In this document: piece by piece, positions 18,351-26,686 of the stretch | Layout: each line of letters opens with the position of its first letter | Position numbering within the stretch: position 1 is the stretch's first letter | NCBI RefSeq assembly: GCF_005434965.1 | Contig: NZ_SKCI01000002.1 | Span: 248,001 to 312,000, forward strand | DNA length: 64,000 nt | Origin: Marimonas lutisalis | Lineage (GTDB): Bacteria; Pseudomonadota; Alphaproteobacteria; Rhodobacterales; Rhodobacteraceae | Reading direction: 5' to 3' | Position numbers and translations under genes: made by a program | Notes under the pieces: model-generated | What the model was told of the DNA's origin: nothing | The model's database searches: none | What the model saw: only the letters and a program-made list of their open reading frames with translations

Positions 18351-18481
18351 TTTGGCCCGGGCGTTACAATGCGTGTCGCATTCGGGCGGCTTGTCGGGAT
18401 CCGCGCGCGGCACATTTTGACATGACTTCGGCGCGCCGGTTCCTGCGGGCGCCACAGAACTTTGGCACGGGGAGGAACGAT

Positions 18482-19669
18482 ATGAGCCGATCCTTTGACG
18501 ATCACCTTGCCGCGCAGCTGGACGAGCTGCGCGACGCGGGCCTTTACAAGACCGAGAGGGTCATCACCTCGAAACAGGCGGGCACGGTGGCGCTGGCCTC
18601 GGGGCGGGAGGTGATCAACCTGTGTGCCAACAACTACCTTGGCCTGTCGGACAACGAAGAGCTGATCGAGACCGGGCGCGCGGCGCTGGCGCGCTATGGC
18701 TATGGCATGTCTTCGGTCCGGTTTATCTGCGGCACGCAGGAAGAGCACAAGGAACTGGAAGGCCGGATCGCGCGGTTCCTGGGGATGGAGGATGCGATTC
18801 TCTATTCCAGCTGTTTCGATGCCAATACCGGCCTTTTCGAGACGATCCTGGGCGAAGAGGATGCGATCATCTCGGATGCGCTCAACCATGCTTCGATCAT
18901 CGACGGCATCCGGCTCTGCAAGGCGCGGCGGCTGCGTTATGCCAATTCCGACATGGGCGCGCTGGAAGAGCGCCTGAAAGAGGCGCAGGATTGCCGGTTT
19001 CGCCTGATTGCCACCGATGGCGTGTTTTCCATGGATGGTTACGTGGCGAAGCTGACCGAGATCTGCGACCTGGCCGAGAAATACGACGCGATGGTGATGG
19101 TCGATGACAGCCACGCGGTGGGCTTCATGGGTGAAACCGGGCGCGGCACGCCCGAGCATTGCGGGGTGATGGGCCGTGTCGATATCCTGACAGGCACGCT
19201 GGGCAAGGCGCTGGGCGGGGCCTCGGGCGGGTACACGGCGGCAAGTGCGCGGGTGGTCGACTGGCTGCGGCAACGCTCGCGGCCCTATCTCTTTTCCAAC
19301 ACGCTGGCGCCGGTGATCGCGGCGACCTCGCTCAGGGTGCTGGACATGCTCGAGGCCTCGGGCGAGCGGCGCGAGCGGCTGATGGCGCATGCCGTGCATT
19401 TCCGCACGCGGATGGGGCAGGCGGGGTTCGACCTGTTGCCGGGCGAGCATCCGATCATCCCGGTGATGCTGCGCGACCCGAAGCTGGCGCAGGAGATGGC
19501 GGCGCGGCTGGATGAGAAAGGCGTTTACGTGGCGCCGTTCAGTTTCCCGGTGGTGCCGAAGGGGCAGGACCGGATCCGCACGCAGATGTCGGCGGCGCAT
19601 AGCCAAGAGGAACTGGACCGCGCGATCGACGCGTTTGTCGAGGTTGGGCGCGACATGGGGGTGATCTGA
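18482..19669 (+). CDS. kbl: Glycine C-acetyltransferase (2-amino-3-ketobutyrate CoA ligase)
   Basis: A 395-residue PLP enzyme of the alpha-oxoamine synthase family. It splits 2-amino-3-ketobutyrate with CoA to glycine and acetyl-CoA, the second step of threonine degradation. The PLP-lysine motif [13 protein letters not shown] lies near residue 240, and [11 protein letters not shown], the PLP ring-binding block, near residue 205. ATG 18482 is preceded by GGGGAGGAACG. Its stop codon overlaps the tdh start (TGATG), matching the classic coupled kbl-tdh pair. Confidence 0.96.
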   Translation: MSRSFDDHLAAQLDELRDAGLYKTERVITSKQAGTVALASGREVINLCANNYLGLSDNEELIETGRAALARYGYGMSSVRFICGTQEEHKELEGRIARFLGMEDAILYSSCFDANTGLFETILGEEDAIISDALNHASIIDGIRLCKARRLRYANSDMGALEERLKEAQDCRFRLIATDGVFSMDGYVAKLTEICDLAEKYDAMVMVDDSHAVGFMGETGRGTPEHCGVMGRVDILTGTLGKALGGASGGYTAASARVVDWLRQRSRPYLFSNTLAPVIAATSLRVLDMLEASGERRERLMAHAVHFRTRMGQAGFDLLPGEHPIIPVMLRDPKLAQEMAARLDEKGVYVAPFSFPVVPKGQDRIRTQMSAAHSQEELDRAIDAFVEVGRDMGVI

Positions 19670-20706
19670 TGCAGAACGAGATGAAGGCGCTGGTGAAGGC
19701 CAAGGCGGAGCCGGGGCTGTGGATGGAACGCGTGCCGGTGCCCGAGCCGGGACAGCAGGACGTGCTGATCAAGGTGAAGAAATCGGCCATCTGCGGCACG
19801 GACGTGCATATCTGGAAATGGGATGAATGGTCGGCCAAAACGGTGCCGGTGCCGATGGTGGTGGGCCACGAGTTCTGTGGCGAGATCGTGGATACGGGGC
19901 CGGCGGCCACCAAGTACCGGATCGGCCAGAGGGTGAGCGGCGAGGGGCATATCGTGTGCGGCATCTGCCGCAACTGCCGGGCCGGGCGCGGGCACCTGTG
20001 CCGCAACACCAAGGGCGTCGGCGTGAACCGGCCCGGGGCCTTTGCCGAATACCTGTGCCTGCCGGAAACGAACGTGGTGCCGATCCCCGATGACATCCCC
20101 GACGAGATCGCGGCGATCCTCGATCCGCTGGGCAACGCGGTGCACACGGCCCTGTCGTTCGACCTGGTGGGCGAGGACGTGCTGGTGACGGGCGCGGGGC
20201 CCATCGGCATCATGGGTGCGCTGGTGGCCGCAAGGGCGGGCGCGCGCAAGGTGGTGATCACCGATATCGCGCCTTACCGGCTGGACCTGGCGCGGCGCAT
20301 GGGGGTGCCGACGGTTGTCGATGTGTCGTCGGAAAAGCTGGCCGAGGTTATGGAGCGCATCGGCATGACCGAGGGCTTTGACGTGGGGCTGGAAATGTCG
20401 GGCGCGGCCGATGCGATGCGGCAGATGATCCACCGGATGAACAATGGCGGCAAGATCGCGCTGCTGGGCATTGCGCCCACGGAATTCGCCGTGGACTGGA
20501 ATGAGATCATTTTCAAGATGCTGCACGTCAAGGGCATCTATGGCCGCGAGATGTACGAGACCTGGTACAAGATGATCGCGCTGCTGCAATCGGGGCTGGA
20601 TGTGTCGGGGTTGATCACGCACCGGATTTCCATTGATGATTTCAGGGACGGGTTTGCCGCCATGCTGTCGGGCGAGGCCGGCAAGGTGGTGATGGACTGG
20701 ACGTGA
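19669..20706 (+). CDS. tdh: L-threonine 3-dehydrogenase
   Basis: A 345-residue zinc alcohol dehydrogenase-type enzyme. It oxidises L-threonine to 2-amino-3-ketobutyrate, which Kbl then cleaves. The catalytic zinc site starts at CGTDVHIW (C about 43) and GHEFCGE. The structural zinc loop is [15 protein letters not shown], and the NAD motif [10 protein letters not shown] is in the Rossmann domain. Start 19669 overlaps the kbl stop; the internal ATG 19681 (MKALVKAK) matches the usual Tdh N-terminus and is an equally good start. A small His/Met-rich exported protein follows after 23 bases. Confidence 0.96.
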   Translation: MQNEMKALVKAKAEPGLWMERVPVPEPGQQDVLIKVKKSAICGTDVHIWKWDEWSAKTVPVPMVVGHEFCGEIVDTGPAATKYRIGQRVSGEGHIVCGICRNCRAGRGHLCRNTKGVGVNRPGAFAEYLCLPETNVVPIPDDIPDEIAAILDPLGNAVHTALSFDLVGEDVLVTGAGPIGIMGALVAARAGARKVVITDIAPYRLDLARRMGVPTVVDVSSEKLAEVMERIGMTEGFDVGLEMSGAADAMRQMIHRMNNGGKIALLGIAPTEFAVDWNEIIFKMLHVKGIYGREMYETWYKMIALLQSGLDVSGLITHRISIDDFRDGFAAMLSGEAGKVVMDWT

Positions 20707-20729
20707 CACAGCGCGGAGGAATTTTCGGG

Positions 20730-21308
20730 ATGAAACGGATATTGGCAACTGGTGGCTTGGCGCTGCTGATCGCGGCGGGGCCGGGTGCCGCGCAGCAGGG
20801 CGGGCAGGGCCACGGTATGGGCCACGGGATGATGCATGGACACGGCGCCGATGGCACCGGTCATGACGAGGTCAACATGCCCGGGCTGCGCGGGCTGGAT
20901 GCGACGCCCGAGGAAAGCGCCGAGATGGCGGTGATGTTCCGCAATTTTCAGACATTGCGCCGCGAGGTGGAGAACCTGCCCAACGGCATCCGCACCCGCA
21001 CCTTTTCCACCGATCCGGCGGTGCACGAGGCGCTGGTCAGCCATGTGATCGGCATGATCGACCGGGTCGAGATGGGCCGCGATCCGCAGGTGATGATCCA
21101 GTCGCCCACGCTGGACATCTTCTTTGAGCGGCACGAGGCGATCGTGACCGATATCGACATTCAAGGCGATGCGATCGTGGTGACGCAGACCTCGGACGAT
21201 CCCGAGATGGTGGCGGCGCTGCACACGCATGCCGCCGAGGTGAGCGACATGGCGGCGCGCGGCATGCGGGCGGTGCATGAAATGATGATGAAGCGACAGG
21301 GCAACTGA
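20730..21308 (+). CDS. His/Met-rich exported protein, unknown
   Basis: A 192-residue protein with a signal peptide (about 1-20, ending GAAQ). A low-complexity His/Met/Gly patch of about 25 residues (GHGMGHGMMHGHG and on) follows, then a soluble helical domain with several further histidines and EMMM near the end. Such a patch commonly binds copper or nickel, so a periplasmic metal role is plausible but only inferred. GCGGAGGAA lies 8 bases before ATG 20730. It follows tdh closely and could be read through from the threonine operon. I do not recognise a named family. Confidence 0.72.
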   Translation: MKRILATGGLALLIAAGPGAAQQGGQGHGMGHGMMHGHGADGTGHDEVNMPGLRGLDATPEESAEMAVMFRNFQTLRREVENLPNGIRTRTFSTDPAVHEALVSHVIGMIDRVEMGRDPQVMIQSPTLDIFFERHEAIVTDIDIQGDAIVVTQTSDDPEMVAALHTHAAEVSDMAARGMRAVHEMMMKRQGN

Positions 21309-21326
21309 GCCCGCGCCGCGAAGGGC

Positions 21327-21986
21327 TCAGATGAGGGGCGGTGCGCTTGCCAGCGTGATGGCGATGAAAAAGCAGGTCGAGGCGCCAAGCACAAAACCGT
21401 GCCAGATCGCGTTCGAGAATTTCAGATTTTCCCAGACGTGGAAGAGCACACCCAGCGTGTAAAGCAGCCCGCCCGCCGCGATGAGCGCCAGCGCCGCCCC
21501 GGGCAGGATCGCGAAAAGCGAGCCAACGAGAAGGACCGACAGCCACCCCATGACGAGGTAGAGCGTAATGCCGTTCTGGTTCGGATTGTGCCAGAACCAC
21601 AGCTTGCGGGCCATGCCGAAGGCCGCAAGCGCCCAGACGATGGCCAGCACCACGTAAGAGGTGACACTGCCGATCATCACCACCAGCGGCGTGTAGGTGC
21701 CCGCGATTTTCAGGTAGATCGCGGCGTGATCCATCCGGCGGAACGTCGTCCGCCAGTCTTCCCACGGGGTGAAGTGATAGATGCCCGAGGCCAGGAAGCC
21801 CGCGATCAGCGTCGCGCCGTATACCGAAAGCGCCACGGTCTGCCCGCCGCTGATATGGCCCCAGCTCCAGATGATCAGCCAGACCGTGCCCGTCAGGGCA
21901 CCGGCGATGCCGAGGATGTGCATCGCGGCGTCGGCCACCCGCTCGGAGCGGGCATAGACGGGATAGGATGGATGCGGTTGCGACAT
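21327..21986 (-). CDS. Hemolysin III family (PAQR-like) membrane protein
   Basis: A 219-residue, seven-helix protein of the hemolysin III/YqfA family, related to PAQR receptors. Diagnostic residues are the SGIYHF block (about 72-77), the RRMDHAAIYLKIAGTYTP segment, and the late FHVWE plus IWHGFVL histidines that form the metal site in PAQR proteins. It sits in the inner membrane. The physiological role in bacteria is uncertain; haemolysis is historical. It is convergent with the His-rich protein gene. Confidence 0.9.
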   Translation of the reverse strand: MSQPHPSYPVYARSERVADAAMHILGIAGALTGTVWLIIWSWGHISGGQTVALSVYGATLIAGFLASGIYHFTPWEDWRTTFRRMDHAAIYLKIAGTYTPLVVMIGSVTSYVVLAIVWALAAFGMARKLWFWHNPNQNGITLYLVMGWLSVLLVGSLFAILPGAALALIAAGGLLYTLGVLFHVWENLKFSNAIWHGFVLGASTCFFIAITLASAPPLI

Positions 21987-22076
21987 GGCAGAAGCCTAGT
22001 CCGGCTTCGGGGCGTCGCACAGCCCTGTTGAAAGCCATGGGCGGGTTTGCGCCGGTTAACTTCGCGTCAGCGAACG

Positions 22077-22110
22077 AAAAAGCGGCGCCCGAGGGAGGAT
22101 CGGGCGCCGC
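22077..22110 (-). terminator. Rho-independent terminator after ald
   Basis: A perfect 11-bp stem GCGGCGCCCGA / TCGGGCGCCGC with a 7-base loop, followed on the minus strand by TTTTT. A second short hairpin (ACCGGCCC / GGGCCGGT, 22119-22137) lies between it and the ald stop. Confidence 0.85.
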
Positions 22111-22146
22111 AAGGTCCAACCGGCCCCTTGGGCCGGTCGGAGGAGA

Positions 22147-23262
22147 TTACTTGATCACCAGCTGGGGCGAGACCACGTCGAGACCCAGGGCCTTGCCGAC
22201 GGCGTAATAGGTGAGCTGCCCGGCATGGACATTAAGGCCATTGAGCAGGTGCGGATCGTCGGCGCAGGCCTGTTTCCAGCCCTTGTTCGCCAGCGCCATC
22301 ATGAAGGGCATGGTGGCGTTGCCCAAAGCGATGGTCGAGGTGCGCGCCACGGCGCCCGGCATGTTGGCCACGCAGTAATGCATGATGCCGTCGACGTCAT
22401 AGATCGGGTCTTCGTGGGTGGTGGGTTTCGAGGTTTCGAAACAGCCGCCCTGGTCGATGGCCACGTCGACGATGGCCGCGCCGGGTTTCATCGTCGAGAG
22501 TTGTTCGCGGGTCACCAGTTTCGGCGCGGCGGCGCCGGGGATGAGAACCGCGCCCACCACCATGTCGGCTGCGGCCACCAGCTCGGCGGTGTTGCCCTTG
22601 GAGGCGTAGGAGGTGCGGAACTCGCCCCGGAAGGCATCGTCGAGATAGCGCAGGCGCGAAAGGTTCATGTCGAGCACCGTCACCTCGGCACCCATGCCCG
22701 AGGCGATGCGGGCTGCGTGAGTGCCGACGACGCCGCCGCCGATCACCACCACCTTGGCCGGGCCGACACCGGGCACGCCGCCCAGCAGAACGCCGCGTCC
22801 GCCATTGGATTTCTGCAGCGTCCAGGCGCCGACCTGCGGCGCCAGTTTGCCCGCGACCTCGGACATCGGCGCCAGGAGCGGCAGGCCGCCGCGATCGTCG
22901 GTGACGGTTTCATAGGCGATGGCCGTGCAGCCGCTTTCCAGCAGGTCCTTCGTCTGCTCGGGGTCGGGGGCGAGGTGCAGGTAGGTAAAGAGCAGCTGGC
23001 CTTCGCGCAGCATCTTGCGCTCGACTGCCTGGGGTTCCTTCACCTTCACGATCATGTCGCAGATCGCAAAGATTTCATCGGCGGTGTCCAGGATATGCGC
23101 GCCCGCTGCGATATAGGCGGCATCGTCGAAACCCGCCCCCAGCCCGGCGCCTTTCTCGATGATGACCTCGTGGCCATGTGCCACGGCCTCGTGCGCGGCG
23201 TTGGGCGTCATGCCCACGCGGAATTCCTGCGGCTTGATTTCCTTTGGGCAACCGATCTTCAT
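22147..23262 (-). CDS. ald: Alanine dehydrogenase
   Basis: A 371-residue NAD-dependent alanine dehydrogenase, which interconverts L-alanine and pyruvate plus ammonia. The start [20 protein letters not shown] is typical. The substrate-site histidine lies in FTYLHLAPD (about 92-100), and the NAD site is [18 protein letters not shown] near residue 175. ATG 23262 fits the family; the frame extends upstream to 23316 without support. It is divergent from an Lrp/AsnC regulator, and the shared intergenic region carries TTCGAA-type palindromes, so control by that regulator is very likely. Confidence 0.96.
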   Translation of the reverse strand: MKIGCPKEIKPQEFRVGMTPNAAHEAVAHGHEVIIEKGAGLGAGFDDAAYIAAGAHILDTADEIFAICDMIVKVKEPQAVERKMLREGQLLFTYLHLAPDPEQTKDLLESGCTAIAYETVTDDRGGLPLLAPMSEVAGKLAPQVGAWTLQKSNGGRGVLLGGVPGVGPAKVVVIGGGVVGTHAARIASGMGAEVTVLDMNLSRLRYLDDAFRGEFRTSYASKGNTAELVAAADMVVGAVLIPGAAAPKLVTREQLSTMKPGAAIVDVAIDQGGCFETSKPTTHEDPIYDVDGIMHYCVANMPGAVARTSTIALGNATMPFMMALANKGWKQACADDPHLLNGLNVHAGQLTYYAVGKALGLDVVSPQLVIK

Positions 23263-23352
23263 GGGGGTATCTCCTTCGCTCCCGTTACTTGACAGAATGT
23301 CGCAGTTTGGGCGCAAAGTGCTTGGAATCTGCGCCCGTCACGCTGGACAGTT

Positions 23353-23367
23353 TCGAAGAATCTTCGA
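23353..23367. promoter_or_regulatory. Palindromic operator candidate, ald/aldR region
   Basis: Perfect inverted repeat TCGAAGA-A-TCTTCGA, centred 98 bases before ald and 42 bases before the regulator start. A second palindrome follows 14 bases on. The dyad shape and divergent location fit binding by the adjacent Lrp-type protein. Confidence 0.55.
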
Positions 23368-23380
23368 TATGGTGCCAAAA

Positions 23381-23390
23381 CCTTCGAAGG
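23381..23390. promoter_or_regulatory. Second palindrome overlapping the regulator's ribosome site
   Basis: CCTTCGAAGG, a perfect 10-base palindrome sharing the TTCGAA core with the site at 23353. It overlaps the AAGGAG Shine-Dalgarno of the regulator gene, which suggests autorepression. Confidence 0.5.
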
Positions 23391-23401
23391 AGTTTGCGCA
23401 A

Positions 23402-23860
23402 ATGGCGCTAGATGCAATTGATCGACGTATCCTGAACGCCCTTCAGCGAAAGGGGCGTATGTCGAACGCCGATCTGAGCGAGGCGGTCAACCTGAGCCCC
23501 AGCGCCTGCCACCGCCGGGTGCAGCGGCTGGAGAGCGAAGGGTTCATCCGCGATTACGTCGCCCTGCTGGACGCACGCCGCATCGGCCTTCCAACCACCG
23601 TGTTTGTCGAGATCACGCTGCGCGGGCAGACCGACGAGGTGCTCGACGCCTTCGAGAAGGCGGTGGCGCGCATTCCGGACGTGCTGGAATGCCACCTGAT
23701 GGCGGGCACGGCGGATTACATCCTGAAGGTCGTGGCCGAAAACACCGACGATTTCGCCCGTATCCACCGCCAGCACCTTGCGCGGCTGCCGGGTGTCGCG
23801 CAGATGCAATCAAGCTTCGCGCTGCGCACGGTGTTCCGCACGACGGCCCTGCCGGTGTGA
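23402..23860 (+). CDS. Lrp/AsnC-family regulator (AldR-like)
   Basis: A 152-residue feast/famine regulator. The N-terminal winged helix-turn-helix (about 1-60) is seen as DRRILNALQRKGRMSNADLSEAVNLSPSACHRRVQRLE, described here by its span 7-44. The C-terminal RAM ligand domain follows (about 68-150) with ECHLMAGTADYILKV. Divergence from ald marks it as the likely alanine-responsive activator or repressor of that gene. ATG 23402 has AAGGAG 11 bases upstream; an in-frame ATG at 23369 is less well placed. An imperfect 12-bp hairpin follows its stop. Confidence 0.92.
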   Translation: MALDAIDRRILNALQRKGRMSNADLSEAVNLSPSACHRRVQRLESEGFIRDYVALLDARRIGLPTTVFVEITLRGQTDEVLDAFEKAVARIPDVLECHLMAGTADYILKVVAENTDDFARIHRQHLARLPGVAQMQSSFALRTVFRTTALPV

Positions 23861-23868
23861 TTTAACTC

Positions 23869-23897
23869 AAATGCCGCGCGCATTTCGCGCGGAATTT
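23869..23897 (+). terminator. Hairpin after the Lrp-type regulator
   Basis: Stem AAATGCCGCGCG (23869-23880) with CGCGCGGAATTT (23886-23897), one mismatch in 12, loop cattt. It has an AT-rich outer stem and a weak T-tract. Confidence 0.6.
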
Positions 23898-23952
23898 AAA
23901 ACGGCTTTAGCAGGTTTTCGACAGGTTCGCGGCGCCCCTCGGAGGATGCGCC

Positions 23953-23997
23953 GTGAGCTTCAGTTTTTTCGCGCTGGATTTTTTTCGCGCTGGATAA
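23953..23997 (+). other. Out-of-frame 5' end of the Hint gene (14-codon ORF)
   Basis: GTG 23953 has GGAGG (23941-23945) at an ideal 7-base spacing and opens MSFSFFALDFF, then RAG and TAA at 23995. With one of the two 16-base repeat units removed, the same start reads MSFSFFALDNEFAVATGSN directly into the downstream Hint frame. I take this as the true 5' end of the Hint gene, presently disconnected from it. Confidence 0.65.
23964..23995. repeat. Perfect tandem duplication of a 16-base unit
   Basis: Unit TTTTTTCGCGCTGGAT occurs twice head to tail (23964-23979 and 23980-23995) without mismatch. As 16 is not a multiple of three, gain or loss of one unit shifts the reading frame of the Hint gene. 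Confidence 0.95.
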
Positions 23998-24025
23998 TGA
24001 ATTTGCCGTCGCCACCGGCTCGAAC

Positions 24026-24964
24026 GTGAATTCGGGGCCGGGTGTATCGGATTTCGACTATCCGCCGACCTCTTCGCTCGATCTGGTGATCACCACGAAC
24101 GATGGGGACACCGACCCGCGCCTGTTCGAGGTGGGTGACGTCTATGACCTGAGCTATGGCGGTACGGGCGGGGCGCATACGATCGAGGATGCGGTGGTGA
24201 TCCGGTCGGACGCGGCGCCGGGCGGCGGTGGCGTGATCGTGTTCGAAGGCCTGGACGAGACCGGCGAACTCACCCAGGTGATCTGGACACCGGATTTCGA
24301 TCTAGAGAGCTGGTATTTCGATAATTTCACGAATGGCCAGCCGCCGCAGTTCTACACCAGTGACCAGAACGCGACCTATACGCACGAATTCGTCTGCTTT
24401 GCCGCCGACACCCGGATCGCAACCGCGGTGGGCAGTGTCGCGGCGGGCGACATCTGGGAAGGCGACCGGGTGGTGACGCTGGATGCCGGGCCGCAGCCGG
24501 TGATGTGGCTGGGCGAACGGCGTGTCGTAGGGTGGGGGCGCAACGCGCCGGTGCTGTTCGCGCCGGGCACCATCGGCAACCATGCGCCGCTGCGGCTGAG
24601 CCAGCAGCACCGGGTGCTGATACGGTCGCCGCTGGCCGAGCTGATGTTCGGCGCGTCCGAGGTGCTGGTGCCGGCCAAGGCTCTGGTCAACGGCGTCGAC
24701 ATCCGGTTCGCGCCCTGCAATCGCATCCGCTACGTGCATCTTCTGCTGCCCGAGCATCACCTTGTGCTGGCCGAGGGCGCGGCCTGTGAAACCCTGCTTC
24801 TGGGCGACGAGGCCTGCAATTTGCTGAAGATGCCCCGCGGGGCGTATGGGTGTGGCGATATCGCCGTCCGGCCGGTGCTGCGCTACGTCGAGGCGCTGGC
24901 CCTGGTTGGCGGGCGTCCCGTGCCCGCGCCCGTGGCCCCCGCGCTGACCGAGCCCTGCATGTGA
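24026..24964 (+). CDS. Hint-domain exoprotein (Hint_2), frame-disrupted at the 5' end
   Basis: The open part encodes 312 residues: an acidic N-terminal beta-rich region (about 1-120), then a Hint domain starting at the nucleophile Cys124 in CFAADTRIATAVG. The domain continues through MWLGERRV, LSQQHRVLI and an EHHLVLAEG block. Hint domains self-cleave at the Cys; in Rhodobacterales such Hint_2 proteins look like self-processed surface or exported proteins, though their role is poorly known. GTG 24026 is only the first standard start in this frame and lacks a good ribosome site. The native start is probably GTG 23953, cut off by the 16-base duplication. Treat it as OFF or a pseudogene unless the duplication is variable. 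Confidence 0.75.
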   Translation: MNSGPGVSDFDYPPTSSLDLVITTNDGDTDPRLFEVGDVYDLSYGGTGGAHTIEDAVVIRSDAAPGGGGVIVFEGLDETGELTQVIWTPDFDLESWYFDNFTNGQPPQFYTSDQNATYTHEFVCFAADTRIATAVGSVAAGDIWEGDRVVTLDAGPQPVMWLGERRVVGWGRNAPVLFAPGTIGNHAPLRLSQQHRVLIRSPLAELMFGASEVLVPAKALVNGVDIRFAPCNRIRYVHLLLPEHHLVLAEGAACETLLLGDEACNLLKMPRGAYGCGDIAVRPVLRYVEALALVGGRPVPAPVAPALTEPCM

Positions 24965-25045
24965 CGCGCCCGGCGGAATTGGCGGTTTCGGCCCGGGGCA
25001 AAATCCCGTTAGATAGGCCCCGAAGACGGGGCAAAGGGACGGGAC

Positions 25046-26629
25046 ATGGACTGGGATCATATCATCGTGGGCGCAGGCAGCGCGGGCTGCGTGATGGCCA
25101 AGCGCCTGGCCGATGCCGGGCGCAAGGTGCTGCTGCTGGAAGCTGGCGGTAGGGACAATTACCACTGGGTGCACATCCCGATCGGTTATCTCTATTGCAT
25201 CGGCAACCCCCGCACCGACTGGATGTACAAGACCGCTGAAGACCCCGGGCTGAATGGCCGGTCGCTGCTTTATCCGCGGGGCAAGGTGCTGGGCGGGTGT
25301 TCCTCGATCAACGGGATGCTGTACCTGCGCGGGCAGGCGGCGGATTACGATGGCTGGCGGCAGATGGGCCTGACCGGCTGGGGCTGGGAGGATGTTCTGC
25401 CGCTGTTCAGAAAGTCCGAGGACTATGTCGACGGCGCATCGGACCTGCATGGCGAAGGCGGGGAATGGCGGGTGGAAAACCAGCGCCTGCACTGGGACCT
25501 GCTGGACGACTGGATGGCGGCGGCCCGGGAATGGGGCCTGCCCGAGACCCGCGATTTCAACACCGGCGACAACGAGGGCGTGGGGTATTTCCGCGTGAAC
25601 CAGCGTAAGGGTTGGCGGATGAACACCGCCAAGGCGTTCCTGCGCACCACGTCGGGCCAATCGCTGCGGGTCGAGACGCGGGCGCACACCCGCCGCCTGT
25701 TGATCGAAGAGGGCCGTGTTGTGGGCGTGGAATACGAGCAGGGCGGCACGGTCAAGCAGGCGCGCTGCGGCGGCGAGGTGGTGTTGTCGGCCGGCGCGGT
25801 GAATTCGCCGCAGATACTGCAGCTTTCGGGCGTGGGGCCCGGCGCGCTGTTGCAAAAGCACGGGATCGACGTGGTGCTGGATCAGCCCGAGGTGGGCGCC
25901 AACCTGCAGGACCATCTGCAGTTGCGCTGCGCCTGGCGGCTCAGTGGCGGCAAGACGCTGAATACCCTGGCCAGTACCTGGTGGGGCAAGGCCAAGATCG
26001 GGCTGGAATACGCGCTGAAGCGGTCGGGCCCGATGTCGATGTCGCCCAGCCAGCTGGGCGCGTTTTCCCGCAGTTCCGAGAGGGTGGAGACGGCGGACCT
26101 GGAATATCACGTGCAACCGCTGTCGCTGGATGCGTTCGGCCAGCCGCTGCATGATTTCCCAGCGATCACCGCCAGCGTCTGCAACCTGCGCCCCGAAAGC
26201 CGCGGGGTGATCGAGATCACTTCGCCCGATCCGAAGGCGCCGCCGAAGATCGCACCGAATTACCTGAGCACCGAGGGCGACCGCGCCGTTGCAGTGGCGG
26301 CGATACGGCAGAGCCGTGCGATCATGGAGCAGAGCGCGATGGCGAAATACGCCCCCGAAGAGATCAAGCCGGGGCCGGACTTCCAGAGCGATGAAGAGGT
26401 GGCGAAGGCGGCGGGCGACGTCGGCACGACGATCTTTCACCCCACCTGCACGGTGCGGATGGGCGCGGACGATGCCGCGCCGCTGGATGCGCAGCTGCGG
26501 TTCCGGGGGCTGGGCAACCTGCGGGTGGTCGATGCCAGCGTGATGCCGAAGATCACCAGCGGCAATACCAATTCGCCCACCATCATGATCGCCGAGAAGG
26601 CGGCCGAGATGATGCTGGCCGGTCAGTAA
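25046..26629 (+). CDS. GMC-family FAD oxidoreductase (choline dehydrogenase-like)
   Basis: A 527-residue glucose-methanol-choline oxidoreductase. It has the N-terminal FAD motif GAGSAGCVMAKRL, the GMC signature GKVLGGCSSINGMLY (about 83-97), and a C-terminal active-site region with FHPTCTVRMG and TSGNTNSPTIMIAEKAA. Family members oxidise alcohols or choline to aldehydes. Absence of a betaine aldehyde dehydrogenase or betI neighbour argues against a dedicated choline pathway here, so the substrate is open. It ends 58 bases from the convergent metalloprotease gene, with a hairpin between. Confidence 0.9.
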   Translation: MDWDHIIVGAGSAGCVMAKRLADAGRKVLLLEAGGRDNYHWVHIPIGYLYCIGNPRTDWMYKTAEDPGLNGRSLLYPRGKVLGGCSSINGMLYLRGQAADYDGWRQMGLTGWGWEDVLPLFRKSEDYVDGASDLHGEGGEWRVENQRLHWDLLDDWMAAAREWGLPETRDFNTGDNEGVGYFRVNQRKGWRMNTAKAFLRTTSGQSLRVETRAHTRRLLIEEGRVVGVEYEQGGTVKQARCGGEVVLSAGAVNSPQILQLSGVGPGALLQKHGIDVVLDQPEVGANLQDHLQLRCAWRLSGGKTLNTLASTWWGKAKIGLEYALKRSGPMSMSPSQLGAFSRSSERVETADLEYHVQPLSLDAFGQPLHDFPAITASVCNLRPESRGVIEITSPDPKAPPKIAPNYLSTEGDRAVAVAAIRQSRAIMEQSAMAKYAPEEIKPGPDFQSDEEVAKAAGDVGTTIFHPTCTVRMGADDAAPLDAQLRFRGLGNLRVVDASVMPKITSGNTNSPTIMIAEKAAEMMLAGQ

Positions 26630-26636
26630 ACGGCAA

Positions 26637-26660
26637 CGGGCAGGGGCAATGCCCTGCCCG
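26637..26660. terminator. Hairpin between convergent genes
   Basis: Stem CGGGCAGGG (26637-26645) with CCCTGCCCG (26652-26660) between the GMC and metalloprotease 3' ends. No T-tract. Confidence 0.45.
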
Positions 26661-26686
26661 CCGGCCCCGCTGCATTTGTGCGGTGA

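Noticed and set aside
23979-23985. T7 homopolymer slippage as the sole cause of the Hint frameshift
   Set aside because: The sequence is more simply explained by an exact 16-base tandem duplication; the seven T arise where two units join.
24302-26440. 712-codon open frame on the minus strand
   Set aside because: It runs antisense through the Hint and GMC genes. The high GC content at third codon positions keeps the antisense frame open, and the translated protein is a His/Arg/Gln/Pro-rich shadow without motifs.
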